Positions 6,926-13,458 of a stretch of DNA of 29,776 bases are shown here, one piece after another. A program made the position numbers and the translations under genes. The stretch is taken from the NCBI GenBank assembly GCA_050734185.1, contig JBOHUE010000160.1, positions 1-29,776 of the forward strand. The letters are read 5' to 3'. Within the stretch, counting starts at the first letter, position 1; each line of letters starts with the position of its first letter. The stretch comes from JAFALX01 sp050734185. Its GTDB lineage: Bacteria; Chloroflexota; Dormibacteria; Aeolococcales; Aeolococcaceae. The notes below the pieces were generated by a model, which had not been told where the DNA came from, searched no databases, and saw nothing but the letters and a program-made list of their open reading frames with translations.

Positions 6926-8101
6926 GTGACTCTCTCGCGGTGGTCTCGGGCGCAACTGCAGGACGGCGGCTGGATCCGGCGCATGTTCATGGAGGGCATC
7001 CGCCTGCGCGCGGAACACGGCGAGGACGCAGTCGTGGACCTTTCCATCGGGCAGCCGCTCGAGGCCGGCGAAGGCGTGGTCAGCGCGTTCCACGCCGCCG
7101 TGGACGACCGCTTTGCTGGGCGCTTCGGCTACATGCCCAACCTGGGCTATGAGGACGTGCGCGAACGCGCCGCCGAGGACGTGGACTTCCCCGGTGTCGG
7201 TGTGCAGTGCATCGCGATGACTCCTGGCGCGGCGGCCGCGATGGCCGTCACCCTGCGCACGTTCGTCGATCCCGGCGACGATGTCATCGGCGTCGCGCCG
7301 TTCTTCCCCGAGTTCCGGCTGTACTGCGAGACGTCGGGCGCGCGCTTCGTTCCCATCCCCGCGGACGACGTCACGCTGCGGCTCGACCTCGACGCCATCG
7401 CCGCTGCACTGACGCAGCGCACCAGCGCGGTGTTGCTCAACTCACCGAGCAACCCGAGCGGCCACCTGCTCGACCGAGATGAGCTGACCGGCCTCGCAAG
7501 TTTGCTGACGCGGCACGGCGAACGGCACGGCCGGCCGGTGATGCTGATCGTCGACGAGGTCTACCACCGCATGGTGTACGCACCCCACCGTCGTTCCGAG
7601 CCGCTGGCCGCGTACCCGAACACAGTCCTCGCGCGATCGTTTTCGAAGGACCTCGGCATCGCCGGCGAGCGCATCGGGTACCTCGTCCTGCACCCGTCGC
7701 TGGCCACGCCGGAGACGCACCTGGGCCTGGCGCAATCGATGCGTGCACTCGGGTTCGTCAACGCTCCGGCCACGGCGCAGCGAGCGATGTTGCACCTCCT
7801 CTCGTGGGAGATCAACCTCACGCCGTATCGCGAACGGCGCGACATGGTCCTGCGCGGTGCGCGCCAGGCAGGCATCGATGCCGCAGAACCACAGGGCGGC
7901 ATCTACCTCTGGCTGCGCAGCCCGTGGCCCGAGACTCTCGCCTTCATCGACGCCCTGGCGCAACGCCACGTCCTCCTCACGCCCGGAGTTGCGTTCGGCG
8001 TGCCGACCCACGTCCGGCTGTGCTTCAGCGCCCCGCGGCAGAAGCTCGAGCAGGGCGTCGAGGCGCTTGCCGGCGTTGCCGGCGAGCAGCTTTCCGCCTG
8101 A
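6926..8101 (+). CDS. class I/II aminotransferase, probable aromatic aminotransferase
   Basis: A 391-residue fold-type I PLP enzyme. Landmarks are GYMPNLGYEDVRE (68-80), the NSPSNPSG motif (172-179), VDEVYHRMVY (209-218) with D210 and Y213 for the cofactor, and the Schiff-base lysine K241 in SFSKDLGIAGERIGYL, with R249 for phosphate. Within this cluster it most likely transaminates tyrosine (or phenylalanine) to the arylpyruvate used by HPPD, but aspartate-type specificity cannot be excluded from sequence. GTG 6926 was chosen because the protein then starts just before the family's first helix; the gap to hmgA is 22 nt. An alternative upstream start would overlap hmgA. Confidence 0.85.
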   Translation: MTLSRWSRAQLQDGGWIRRMFMEGIRLRAEHGEDAVVDLSIGQPLEAGEGVVSAFHAAVDDRFAGRFGYMPNLGYEDVRERAAEDVDFPGVGVQCIAMTPGAAAAMAVTLRTFVDPGDDVIGVAPFFPEFRLYCETSGARFVPIPADDVTLRLDLDAIAAALTQRTSAVLLNSPSNPSGHLLDRDELTGLASLLTRHGERHGRPVMLIVDEVYHRMVYAPHRRSEPLAAYPNTVLARSFSKDLGIAGERIGYLVLHPSLATPETHLGLAQSMRALGFVNAPATAQRAMLHLLSWEINLTPYRERRDMVLRGARQAGIDAAEPQGGIYLWLRSPWPETLAFIDALAQRHVLLTPGVAFGVPTHVRLCFSAPRQKLEQGVEALAGVAGEQLSA

Positions 8102-8112
8102 CGCAACAGCGG

Positions 8113-8118
8113 TAGACT
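8113..8118 (+). promoter_or_regulatory. -10 element of a leaderless transcript (repeat protein)
   Basis: TAGACT, then 6 nt, then ATG 8125. It is the same geometry as at hmgA, with no Shine-Dalgarno. Confidence 0.45.
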
Positions 8119-8124
8119 CGGCGC

Positions 8125-8703
8125 ATGACCGAGAACAAGGTGATCAAGTTCCCCCCCGGCACCGTCGTGAGCACCGGCGAGTACCGCAACGTCGACACCG
8201 GCGCGGTCCACTTTTTCGACGGCCAGACGCCGCTCCCGGGCAGCCCCAACTCGGCGTCCTGGCAGCAGGTCTCTGATCACTTTCATGCGCACGAAGGGCA
8301 CGCCTCCGCGTCGCATGCGTCGCCCGACGCGCCGTCGCACTCGGTGCGGTTCACGCCCGGCACGGTGGTGAGCCCTGGCGAGTACCGCAACGTCGAGACG
8401 GGAGCCGTCCACTACTTCGACGGTCAGAAGCCGATCCCCGGCAGCGCCAACTCTGCCTCCTGGCAGCAGGTCTCTGATCACTTTCATGCGCACGAAGGGC
8501 AGGCCGCCGCGTCGCATGCGTCGCCCGACGCGCCGTCGCACTCGGTGCGTTTTGCTCCCGGCACGATGGTGAGCCCCGGTGAGTACCGCAACGTCGAGAC
8601 CGGCGCCGTCCACTACTTCGACGGCACGACGCCGTTGCCCGGCGGGGTGAACGCCGCTTCGTGGCAGCAGGTGTCCGACCACTTCCACGCGCACAAGAGC
8701 TGA
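8125..8703 (+). CDS. unknown protein of three tandem 67-residue repeats
   Basis: A 192-residue protein built from three units starting at residues 11, 78 and 145. Each has the core PGT-V-S-GEYRNV-TGAVH-FDG-P-PG followed by SWQQVSDHFHAH. Units 1 and 2 end in a linker rich in Ala, Ser and His (ASHASPDAPSHS); unit 3 ends after HAHKS. There is no signal peptide, membrane segment or catalytic motif I recognise. The PG-x3-x-GEY pattern recalls small YjzC-like proteins, but the match is too thin to name. The clustered His (HFHAH) could bind metal. The gene follows the aminotransferase by 23 nt but has its own leaderless -10. Confidence 0.75.
   Translation: MTENKVIKFPPGTVVSTGEYRNVDTGAVHFFDGQTPLPGSPNSASWQQVSDHFHAHEGHASASHASPDAPSHSVRFTPGTVVSPGEYRNVETGAVHYFDGQKPIPGSANSASWQQVSDHFHAHEGQAAASHASPDAPSHSVRFAPGTMVSPGEYRNVETGAVHYFDGTTPLPGGVNAASWQQVSDHFHAHKS
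8155..8700 (+). repeat. 201-bp tandem coding repeat, 2.7 units
   Basis: Units begin at 8155, 8356 and 8557 (period 201 bp, in frame). Between units 1 and 2 there are exact runs of 44 nt (8257-8300 with 8458-8501) and 38 nt (8311-8348 with 8512-8549), so at least one duplication is recent or homogenised by gene conversion. Confidence 0.9.
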
Positions 8704-8730
8704 CCGACCGGGGGGCGCTCGTCGCCGGAG

Positions 8731-9837
8731 TCAGCGCAGGATCGGCCCGGTCTGCACAGCCTCGAACGCGCTGCCCGGCACCGATTTGAGCTGATCGAGG
8801 TCGGTGTCGTTCCAGCGCGTGTCGGTGGAGCCGCTGACATACCAGCTGCTGCCGTTGTCCGCGACGATCATCCCGTACTTCTTCAGCGCGGTGAGGATCA
8901 CCAGCGACGCGCCGTGATACGGCGACAGATCGAACGACGCCTTGAGGCGGAGGCGCAGGCCCATCGGCGGCAGGTTCGCGTTGGCGCTGCCGGCCTGGTG
9001 CGTCGCGGGATGGATGAATCCGTTCTGTGTGTGCGCGACCGTGAAGCGCAGCGCATGCGTGATCACTCCCGACTGGACCTCGTCGTACCGCACCAGCCCG
9101 GGCAGGATCGGCAGGCCGGCGGCGTCCGCTGACGTCCACGTGTCGGGACGCAGCGCGTCGCTGCTCAGGTTGAACACAGCGCCGGAGTCGCAGCTCCAGC
9201 CTGCACCGTTTTGCACGGCGTTGTACATCTCGTACAGATGGCAGTTGCCCGTGTCGAGCACGAGCACGTGGCGGTCGCTCCCGGACTCGACAGGGGCGTT
9301 CGTGGGAATGGGATAGGGGCCGGGATCGCTCTCATCGCCGTACGCCGTGAACGTGATGGGGACGGAGGGCTGCGAGCCGGGCACGACGGTGTACGGGATG
9401 CCATACGTCGGATCGGAGCCGAAGTCGGGATGCACGTACTGGCGAGTGCTGTTGATCGACGCAACGTATGCGGCCGAGCTGGGATCCAGCGAAAGCCCGG
9501 AGACATCCTGGTTCCACGCGTTGTCCGCGGGGAAGATGGTGCAGCCGCCCATGGTCGTCGCCGTCAGCCCGAATGCTGATGCCGGGTCTGGGGGCAGCAC
9601 GATGTACGACGGTGTGCTCGACGGCGACGCGGGTGGCGCGGTGGCCGGCGGTTGAGCCGGCGCAGGGGTCGCCGCACTGGTCGGCGGCGTCAGCGGGACC
9701 TTGCGGACGGCGTGCAGTGCAGAAAACGGATCCGCGGAGCCGGGGACGGATGGCGACAGTGATGGGGCGGCGCCGCAGGCGGTGACGAGCAGTGCGGTTG
9801 CGACAGCGAGCAGCGGGCGAGAGGCACGCACACCCAC
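8731..9837 (-). CDS. secreted lipoprotein of unknown function
   Basis: A 368-residue exported protein. After a short positive N-terminus comes the hydrophobic segment LLAVATALLVTAC with a lipobox (LVTAC), so it is probably a lipoprotein. A Pro/Ala/Thr-rich linker (about residues 25-80) leads to a globular domain beginning GCTIFPADNAWNQDVSGL and containing HPDFGSDPTYGIPY, FIHPATHQAGS, a LRLRLKASFDLSP strand and KKYGMIVADNGSSWYVSG near the C-terminus. I recognise this domain as a recurrent hypothetical type in soil bacteria but know no function. GTG 9837 is chosen because longer starts would run into the tRNA; GTG 9831 is equally possible. It converges with the repeat-protein gene. Confidence 0.75.
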   Translation of the reverse strand: MGVRASRPLLAVATALLVTACGAAPSLSPSVPGSADPFSALHAVRKVPLTPPTSAATPAPAQPPATAPPASPSSTPSYIVLPPDPASAFGLTATTMGGCTIFPADNAWNQDVSGLSLDPSSAAYVASINSTRQYVHPDFGSDPTYGIPYTVVPGSQPSVPITFTAYGDESDPGPYPIPTNAPVESGSDRHVLVLDTGNCHLYEMYNAVQNGAGWSCDSGAVFNLSSDALRPDTWTSADAAGLPILPGLVRYDEVQSGVITHALRFTVAHTQNGFIHPATHQAGSANANLPPMGLRLRLKASFDLSPYHGASLVILTALKKYGMIVADNGSSWYVSGSTDTRWNDTDLDQLKSVPGSAFEAVQTGPILR

Positions 9838-9893
9838 ATCGTTGCCTGGGGGCGTCACGCACCCATGATGGACGCGTACCGGAGTGCCGAGTC

Positions 9894-9986
9894 TGGCGGG
9901 AAGGGGGGGATTCGAACCCCCGGAGGGACTTAACATCCCTCACCCGCTTAGCAGGCGGGCGCTTTCAGCCTCTCAGCCACCTCCCC
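9894..9986 (-). tRNA. tRNA-Ser(GCU)
   Basis: On the minus strand the acceptor GGGGAGG pairs with CCTTCCC. The anticodon loop CTGCTAA gives GCU (plus positions 9950-9952), there is a long variable arm (class II), and the T-loop is TTCGAAT in a G/C stem. The discriminator is G, and CCA is encoded (9896-9894). It decodes AGC/AGU serine codons. Confidence 0.95.
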
Positions 9987-10042
9987 GCGTCGACGGTCAG
10001 TATAGGTAGTGTGCTCCGACGCGAACCGCTGTCACCAACGCG

Positions 10043-10984
10043 ATGCGCTGGGTGACCTACGCCGCCGGTGACCGTGCACCGCGCGTCGGTCTTGTCGTCG
10101 AGGACGCGGTGCATGGTCTCGAACCCGAGCTCACGTTGCTCGAGCTGCTCGGCGACGACGGCGAACGGCTGGCCATGGCCGGCAACCGCGCCCGCACCGA
10201 TCCGTCCGAGGTGCGCCGCCTCGCCGACGTGCGGCTGCTGTCACCACTTCCGCGTCCGCCGACCATCCGCGACTTCTACGCGTTCGAGCAGCACGTGAAG
10301 ACAGCGCGGCAGCGGCGCGGCCTGGAGATGGACGCCGACTGGTACGAGCTGCCCGTCTTCTACTTCAGCAACCCCTACGCGGTGCTCGGTCCCGACGACG
10401 ACGTTCCGGCGGCGCCGGGTTCTGCGGAGATGGACTACGAGCTCGAGGTCGCAGCTGTCGTCGGCCGCGCGGGCCAGAACCTCGACCCGTCGGACGCCGC
10501 AACGCACATCGCCGGGTTCTGTGTGATGAACGACTGGAGCGCGCGCGACGTGCAGCGCCGCGAGATGAAGCTCAGCATGGGCCCGGTGAAGGGCAAGGAC
10601 TTCGCGACGTCGCTCGGCCCGATGCTGGTGACGCCCGACGAGCTCGAATCGGCGCGCAGCGGACACGCGTACGATCTCGCGATGATTGCCCGGGTGAACG
10701 GCACCGAGTACTCGCGCGCGACGCTCGCAGACATCTATTGGAGCTTCCCGGAGATGCTCGCCTACGCATCGCGCGGGACGTGGGTGCGCCCCGGCGATGT
10801 CATCGGGTCCGGCACGTGCGGCACCGGCTGCATCCTGGAGCTGTCGCTGGTGCACGGCGCCGAGCGATATCCCTGGCTGAGCACCGGCGATGTCGTCGAG
10901 CTCGAGGTGGAGCGGCTCGGCGTGCTCCGCAATCGCGTGGTCGACGGCGCGCCGCTGAAGCCGCTGCGCGGCGGGTCGTCGTGA
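10043..10984 (+). CDS. fumarylacetoacetate hydrolase-family protein
   Basis: A 313-residue FAH-fold enzyme. The catalytic-type His is H84 in DFYAFEQHV, as in true fumarylacetoacetases. Metal ligands are E133 and E135 (DYELEVAAVVG) and D164 (GFCVMNDWSARDVQ), followed by the conserved KGKDFATSLGPML and GSGTCGTGCILEL loops. In this cluster it most likely cleaves fumarylacetoacetate (or maleylacetoacetate directly) to fumarate/maleate and acetoacetate, the last step of tyrosine degradation; homologous family members act on other acylpyruvates. No Shine-Dalgarno precedes ATG 10043. Its stop overlaps the next start (GTGA), so the two are coupled. Confidence 0.85.
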   Translation: MRWVTYAAGDRAPRVGLVVEDAVHGLEPELTLLELLGDDGERLAMAGNRARTDPSEVRRLADVRLLSPLPRPPTIRDFYAFEQHVKTARQRRGLEMDADWYELPVFYFSNPYAVLGPDDDVPAAPGSAEMDYELEVAAVVGRAGQNLDPSDAATHIAGFCVMNDWSARDVQRREMKLSMGPVKGKDFATSLGPMLVTPDELESARSGHAYDLAMIARVNGTEYSRATLADIYWSFPEMLAYASRGTWVRPGDVIGSGTCGTGCILELSLVHGAERYPWLSTGDVVELEVERLGVLRNRVVDGAPLKPLRGGSS

Positions 10985-11463
10985 GCGATCGCACACAGCT
11001 GCTGGGGCGACTCGACGCCGTCGAGGCGCGTCTCGCGGCGCGCAGTACGGTGGCGTCGCGCCGCGACGCGCTGACGGATGCCGATCCCGGTTCCGGCGAA
11101 CAATGGGAAGCGGCACAGATCTGGGCACACATCGCCGAGGCGGTGCCGTACTGGATCGATCAGGCGCAGCTTGTCGCCAACTCGTACGACGAGGAGCCCG
11201 TGCCGTTCGGTCGCACCAAGAGCGACCCCGGACGCGTTGCAGCGATCCAGCGCGACCGCGATCAGCCGGTCAGCGTGCTCTGGGCCGTGACGCACTCCGA
11301 CATCGAGTCGCTGCGTCTGGTCATCGCGTCACTCGACGACGTCGCCTGGTCCGCGCGCGGCCTGCACGAGACGCGCGGCGTCATGAGCATGGACCGGATC
11401 ATCGACGAGTTCCTCGTGGGCCATCTCGAGGAGCACGCCGATCAGCTGGACGTGCTGAACTAA
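10981..11463 (+). CDS. DinB-fold (YfiT / maleylpyruvate isomerase N-terminal-like) metalloprotein
   Basis: A 160-residue four-helix protein. The DinB metal triad is visible as H50 (IWAHIAEAVPYW) and H148/H152 (VGHLEEHADQL). This fold includes mycothiol- or bacillithiol-dependent transferases and the mycothiol-dependent maleylpyruvate isomerase. It overlaps the FAH-family gene by GTGA and converges with the ACT gene at 3-bp distance. The cluster lacks a glutathione-type maleylacetoacetate isomerase, so a thiol-cofactor-dependent isomerase role is attractive, but this is inference from position. Confidence 0.75.
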   Translation: MSDRTQLLGRLDAVEARLAARSTVASRRDALTDADPGSGEQWEAAQIWAHIAEAVPYWIDQAQLVANSYDEEPVPFGRTKSDPGRVAAIQRDRDQPVSVLWAVTHSDIESLRLVIASLDDVAWSARGLHETRGVMSMDRIIDEFLVGHLEEHADQLDVLN

Positions 11464-11466
11464 GGC

Positions 11467-11895
11467 TCAGCCGCCGGCGGCGGCAGCGCTGAACGATGCG
11501 CGCACGGCCGCGAGGTCAGGCGCCGCGACCACCACGCCCTTGGCGGTCGCCTGATAGATGAAGTCGATACGCACCGCGTCCGTCAGCAGTGCGCCGGAAT
11601 ATCGCGCCAGCGTTCCGGGCTGGTTCGGCAGCGTGTAGACGAGCACGGGGCGGCATGTGGCGGACACGTGGCCGCCCGCGAGGATGCGCAACGCCTCGGG
11701 TCCGTCCTGCACGAGGAGGTGCAGCGCCGCGGTTCCGTTGACGCCGCTGTAGTTGACGGCGTCGATGTTCATGCCGGCCTCAGCCAGCTCTCGGGCGCAG
11801 CGCGACATGACGGCGATGCCGTCGTGCACCTGCAGCTCGAGGTCGTACATGTCGAGCGGCTCGGCGAGCGCATGTGGTTCGTCCGAATAGCTCAT
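11467..11895 (-). CDS. double ACT-domain protein
   Basis: A 142-residue protein with two ACT-like modules. The first is about 18-80 (YDLELQVHDGIAVMSRCARELAEAG-type beta-alpha-beta start); the second is about 83-135, with NQPGTLARYSGALL and a final KGVVVAAPD strand. ACT modules bind amino acids and signal to enzymes. Its ATG overlaps the stop of the DAHP synthase-chorismate mutase gene (ATGA), so it is made with it and may be its feedback sensor in trans. The C-terminus is Ala/Gly-rich. There is no catalytic domain. Confidence 0.8.
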   Translation of the reverse strand: MSYSDEPHALAEPLDMYDLELQVHDGIAVMSRCARELAEAGMNIDAVNYSGVNGTAALHLLVQDGPEALRILAGGHVSATCRPVLVYTLPNQPGTLARYSGALLTDAVRIDFIYQATAKGVVVAAPDLAAVRASFSAAAAGG

Positions 11896-13004
11896 GCAAG
11901 CAGACGGTCGCGGTCCGGCTCCGGAACAGAGTCGTCGACGGGATTCGCGTCAAGGCACACGTCGATGACCGCCGCCATCAAATCCCGCACACCGGTGCCG
12001 TCCAACCTCGCGGCACGCCCCTGCAGCCGCTCGATCAACGCACGTTCGCGTTGGGGATCGCGCACCGGCTGACGGTCGCGCGCCTTGTGCTGCTGCACCG
12101 CGGCCACCACCTGCGCACGATGCTCGACGAGCGAGAGGATCGCGTCGTCGATCGAGTCGATCGTGTCGCGACAGTCGGCAAGCGTCTCGGTGGCGGGGCA
12201 GCGGGCCAGACCGGCGAGCGCCTGCACGGCGGAGACGATGCCCTCGAGCACCGCCGGTGGAATGGCCTGTGCCGCGTCGCATGCAGAGCGATGCGGATCG
12301 GGATGCGACTCGATGAGCAGCGCATCCGCGCCTGCGGCCACGGCTGCCATCGCCATGGGACCAACCCACGCCGCCTTTCCGGTCGAATGACTGGGGTCGA
12401 TCATGATCGGCAGGTCCGTGCGCTCGCGGAGCACGGCAATCGCGCTCAGGTCGAGCGTGTTGCGGGTTGCGGTCTCGAAGGTGCGGATGCCGCGCTCGCA
12501 CAGGATCACCTGGTCGTTGCCCTCGCGCTCGACGTAGCGGGCCGCAGCCAGCCACTCGTCGTACGTCGCCGACATGCCACGCTTGACCACAACCGGCAGC
12601 CCGCTGCGGCCCGCGGCGCGGAGCAGTGGCGCGTTGTGCATCGAGCGCGCGCCGATCATGAGCGCGTCGACGTGCCCACGCAGCGCGTCGATGTCGTCGA
12701 CCTCGAGGGGCTCTGCGAGGATGGGACGTCCGGTCGCCTGGCGCGCCGCATCGAGCAGGCTGACACCGGCGGTCCCCATGCCCTGGAACGAGTCGGGGCT
12801 GGTCCGCGGCTTGAGCACGCACCCGCGGAGCACGGACGCGCCGGCGTTCGCGGTCGCCACCGCGTGTTCGACGTAGCGCTCCTCCACGGCGCACGGTCCG
12901 GCGATGACGTGGACGCGCCCACCGCCGATGACCGCGTCGCCGATCACCACACGGCGCGCGGCCGGGCGTGGAGCAGCGCTCGGTATCAGTGGATCGATGA
13001 CCAT
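11892..13004 (-). CDS. bifunctional DAHP synthase / chorismate mutase
   Basis: A 370-residue fusion. Residues about 15-265 are a KDO8PS-like (type I-beta) 3-deoxy-7-phosphoheptulonate synthase with AGPCA (35-39), KPRTSPDSFQG (65-75), KRGMS (141-145), CERGIRTFE (169-177) and DPSHSTG (203-209). Metal ligands C38, H206, E232 and D243 keep the family's 26- and 11-residue spacings. Residues about 275-350 are an AroQ-type chorismate mutase (RDTIDSIDDAILSLVEHR, then K307 and DPQRERALIERL). The order is the reverse of the Bacillus AroA fusion, with the mutase at the C-terminus. There is no N-terminal ferredoxin-like regulatory domain. ATG 13004 is set by GGAGG (9-nt spacing); GTG 13037 would place that site inside the gene. 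It starts the shikimate pathway and sends chorismate to prephenate. Confidence 0.93.
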   Translation of the reverse strand: MVIDPLIPSAAPRPAARRVVIGDAVIGGGRVHVIAGPCAVEERYVEHAVATANAGASVLRGCVLKPRTSPDSFQGMGTAGVSLLDAARQATGRPILAEPLEVDDIDALRGHVDALMIGARSMHNAPLLRAAGRSGLPVVVKRGMSATYDEWLAAARYVEREGNDQVILCERGIRTFETATRNTLDLSAIAVLRERTDLPIMIDPSHSTGKAAWVGPMAMAAVAAGADALLIESHPDPHRSACDAAQAIPPAVLEGIVSAVQALAGLARCPATETLADCRDTIDSIDDAILSLVEHRAQVVAAVQQHKARDRQPVRDPQRERALIERLQGRAARLDGTGVRDLMAAVIDVCLDANPVDDSVPEPDRDRLLA

Positions 13005-13097
13005 CGTGGGTACCCTCCGTTGTTTGCGATGGGCCACCCACGGCCTCCGGGCTGACCCATCCGTTGATGAAGCCAGCCTCGGGACGGCTGCGCGCTA

Positions 13098-13135
13098 GGT
13101 CTGTGAAGACCCCGGCAGCCATCCGGCTGGCCGGG
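13098..13135 (-). promoter_or_regulatory. hairpins in the DAHP synthase leader
   Basis: Upstream of the DAHP synthase gene are two adjoining strong inverted repeats: CCCGG-CAGCC / GGCTG-CCGGG (13111-13135, 10 bp with one bulge, 4-nt loop) and GGTCT-GTGA-AGACC (13098-13111). They could form an mRNA leader structure. I see no leader peptide rich in aromatic codons and no T-box features, so an attenuator is not shown. The rest of 13005-13245 holds no gene. Confidence 0.3.
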
Positions 13136-13245
13136 CGTAAAACAGGCGCGCAGTCGTTCGCATCGCGGCCGAGCGTACCAGAGATCCGGATTGTGATGTC
13201 GTAAAGGCACCAAGATGAAGCGCCGGTACCATGAGAGGCAGCCGC

Positions 13246-13335
13246 GGAGGGATGCCGGAGTGGTTGATCGGAGCGGTCTTGAAAACCGCAAGGGCCGCCA
13301 AGCCCTCGGGGGTTCGAATCCCTCTCCCTCCGCCA
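13246..13335 (+). tRNA. tRNA-Ser(UGA), integration target
   Basis: The acceptor GGAGGGA pairs with TCCCTCC. The anticodon stem GCGGT/ACCGC encloses loop CTTGAAA (anticodon TGA at 13280-13282). The variable arm is long (GGGC/GCCC), the T-loop is TTCGAAT, the discriminator is G and CCA is encoded at 13333-13335. From the first base of the anticodon loop onward, its 3' part is duplicated exactly at 16602-16662. Confidence 0.96.
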
Positions 13336-13338
13336 AAT
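13278..13338 (+). repeat. attachment core, left copy (att, tRNA-Ser)
   Basis: 61 bp identical to 16602-16662. It begins at the first base of the tRNA anticodon loop and ends 3 bp after CCA. Tyrosine recombinases commonly cross over in tRNA anticodon loops, and an integrase gene lies 121 bp downstream. Confidence 0.9.
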
Positions 13339-13361
13339 CCCCTTACTGGAAAGGGGGTTTT
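13339..13361 (+). terminator. terminator of tRNA-Ser(UGA)
   Basis: CCCCTT-ACTGGA-AAGGGG followed by GTTTT, a short intrinsic-terminator hairpin directly after the tRNA. The right att copy keeps the same hairpin with one base pair less (16664-16679). Confidence 0.6.
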
Positions 13362-13413
13362 CTGGTCGCGGCGGACGCTGGCGGTCGCTGGCGAACGTGC
13401 CCGGTTGAAGCAT

Positions 13414-13435
13414 TGACACCTTATTGACACCTTAT
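13414..13435 (+). repeat. arm-type direct repeats, left end of element 1
   Basis: TGACACCTTAT twice in direct abutment (13414-13424, 13425-13435), 76 bp beyond the att core and just before the integrase gene. The same 11-mer recurs at 16474, 16486 (last base C), 16737 and 27663. Confidence 0.75.
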
Positions 13436-13458
13436 CTCGGGTCCCTCACACTGCCCAG

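Noticed and set aside
8155..8700. CRISPR-like array
   Set aside because: Units are 201 bp, in frame and coding, with no spacers. No CRISPR array was seen anywhere in the window.
9838..9936. Upstream start (9936) for the lipoprotein
   Set aside because: It would run into the tRNA-Ser(GCU) gene and add a non-signal N-terminus before the real signal peptide.
13005..13037. GTG 13037 as start of DAHP synthase
   Set aside because: It would put the GGAGG ribosome site inside the coding region; ATG 13004 has that site at proper spacing.
13005..13245. T-box or aromatic leader-peptide attenuator before DAHP synthase
   Set aside because: No T-box motif, no run of aromatic codons and no terminator with a T run was found.
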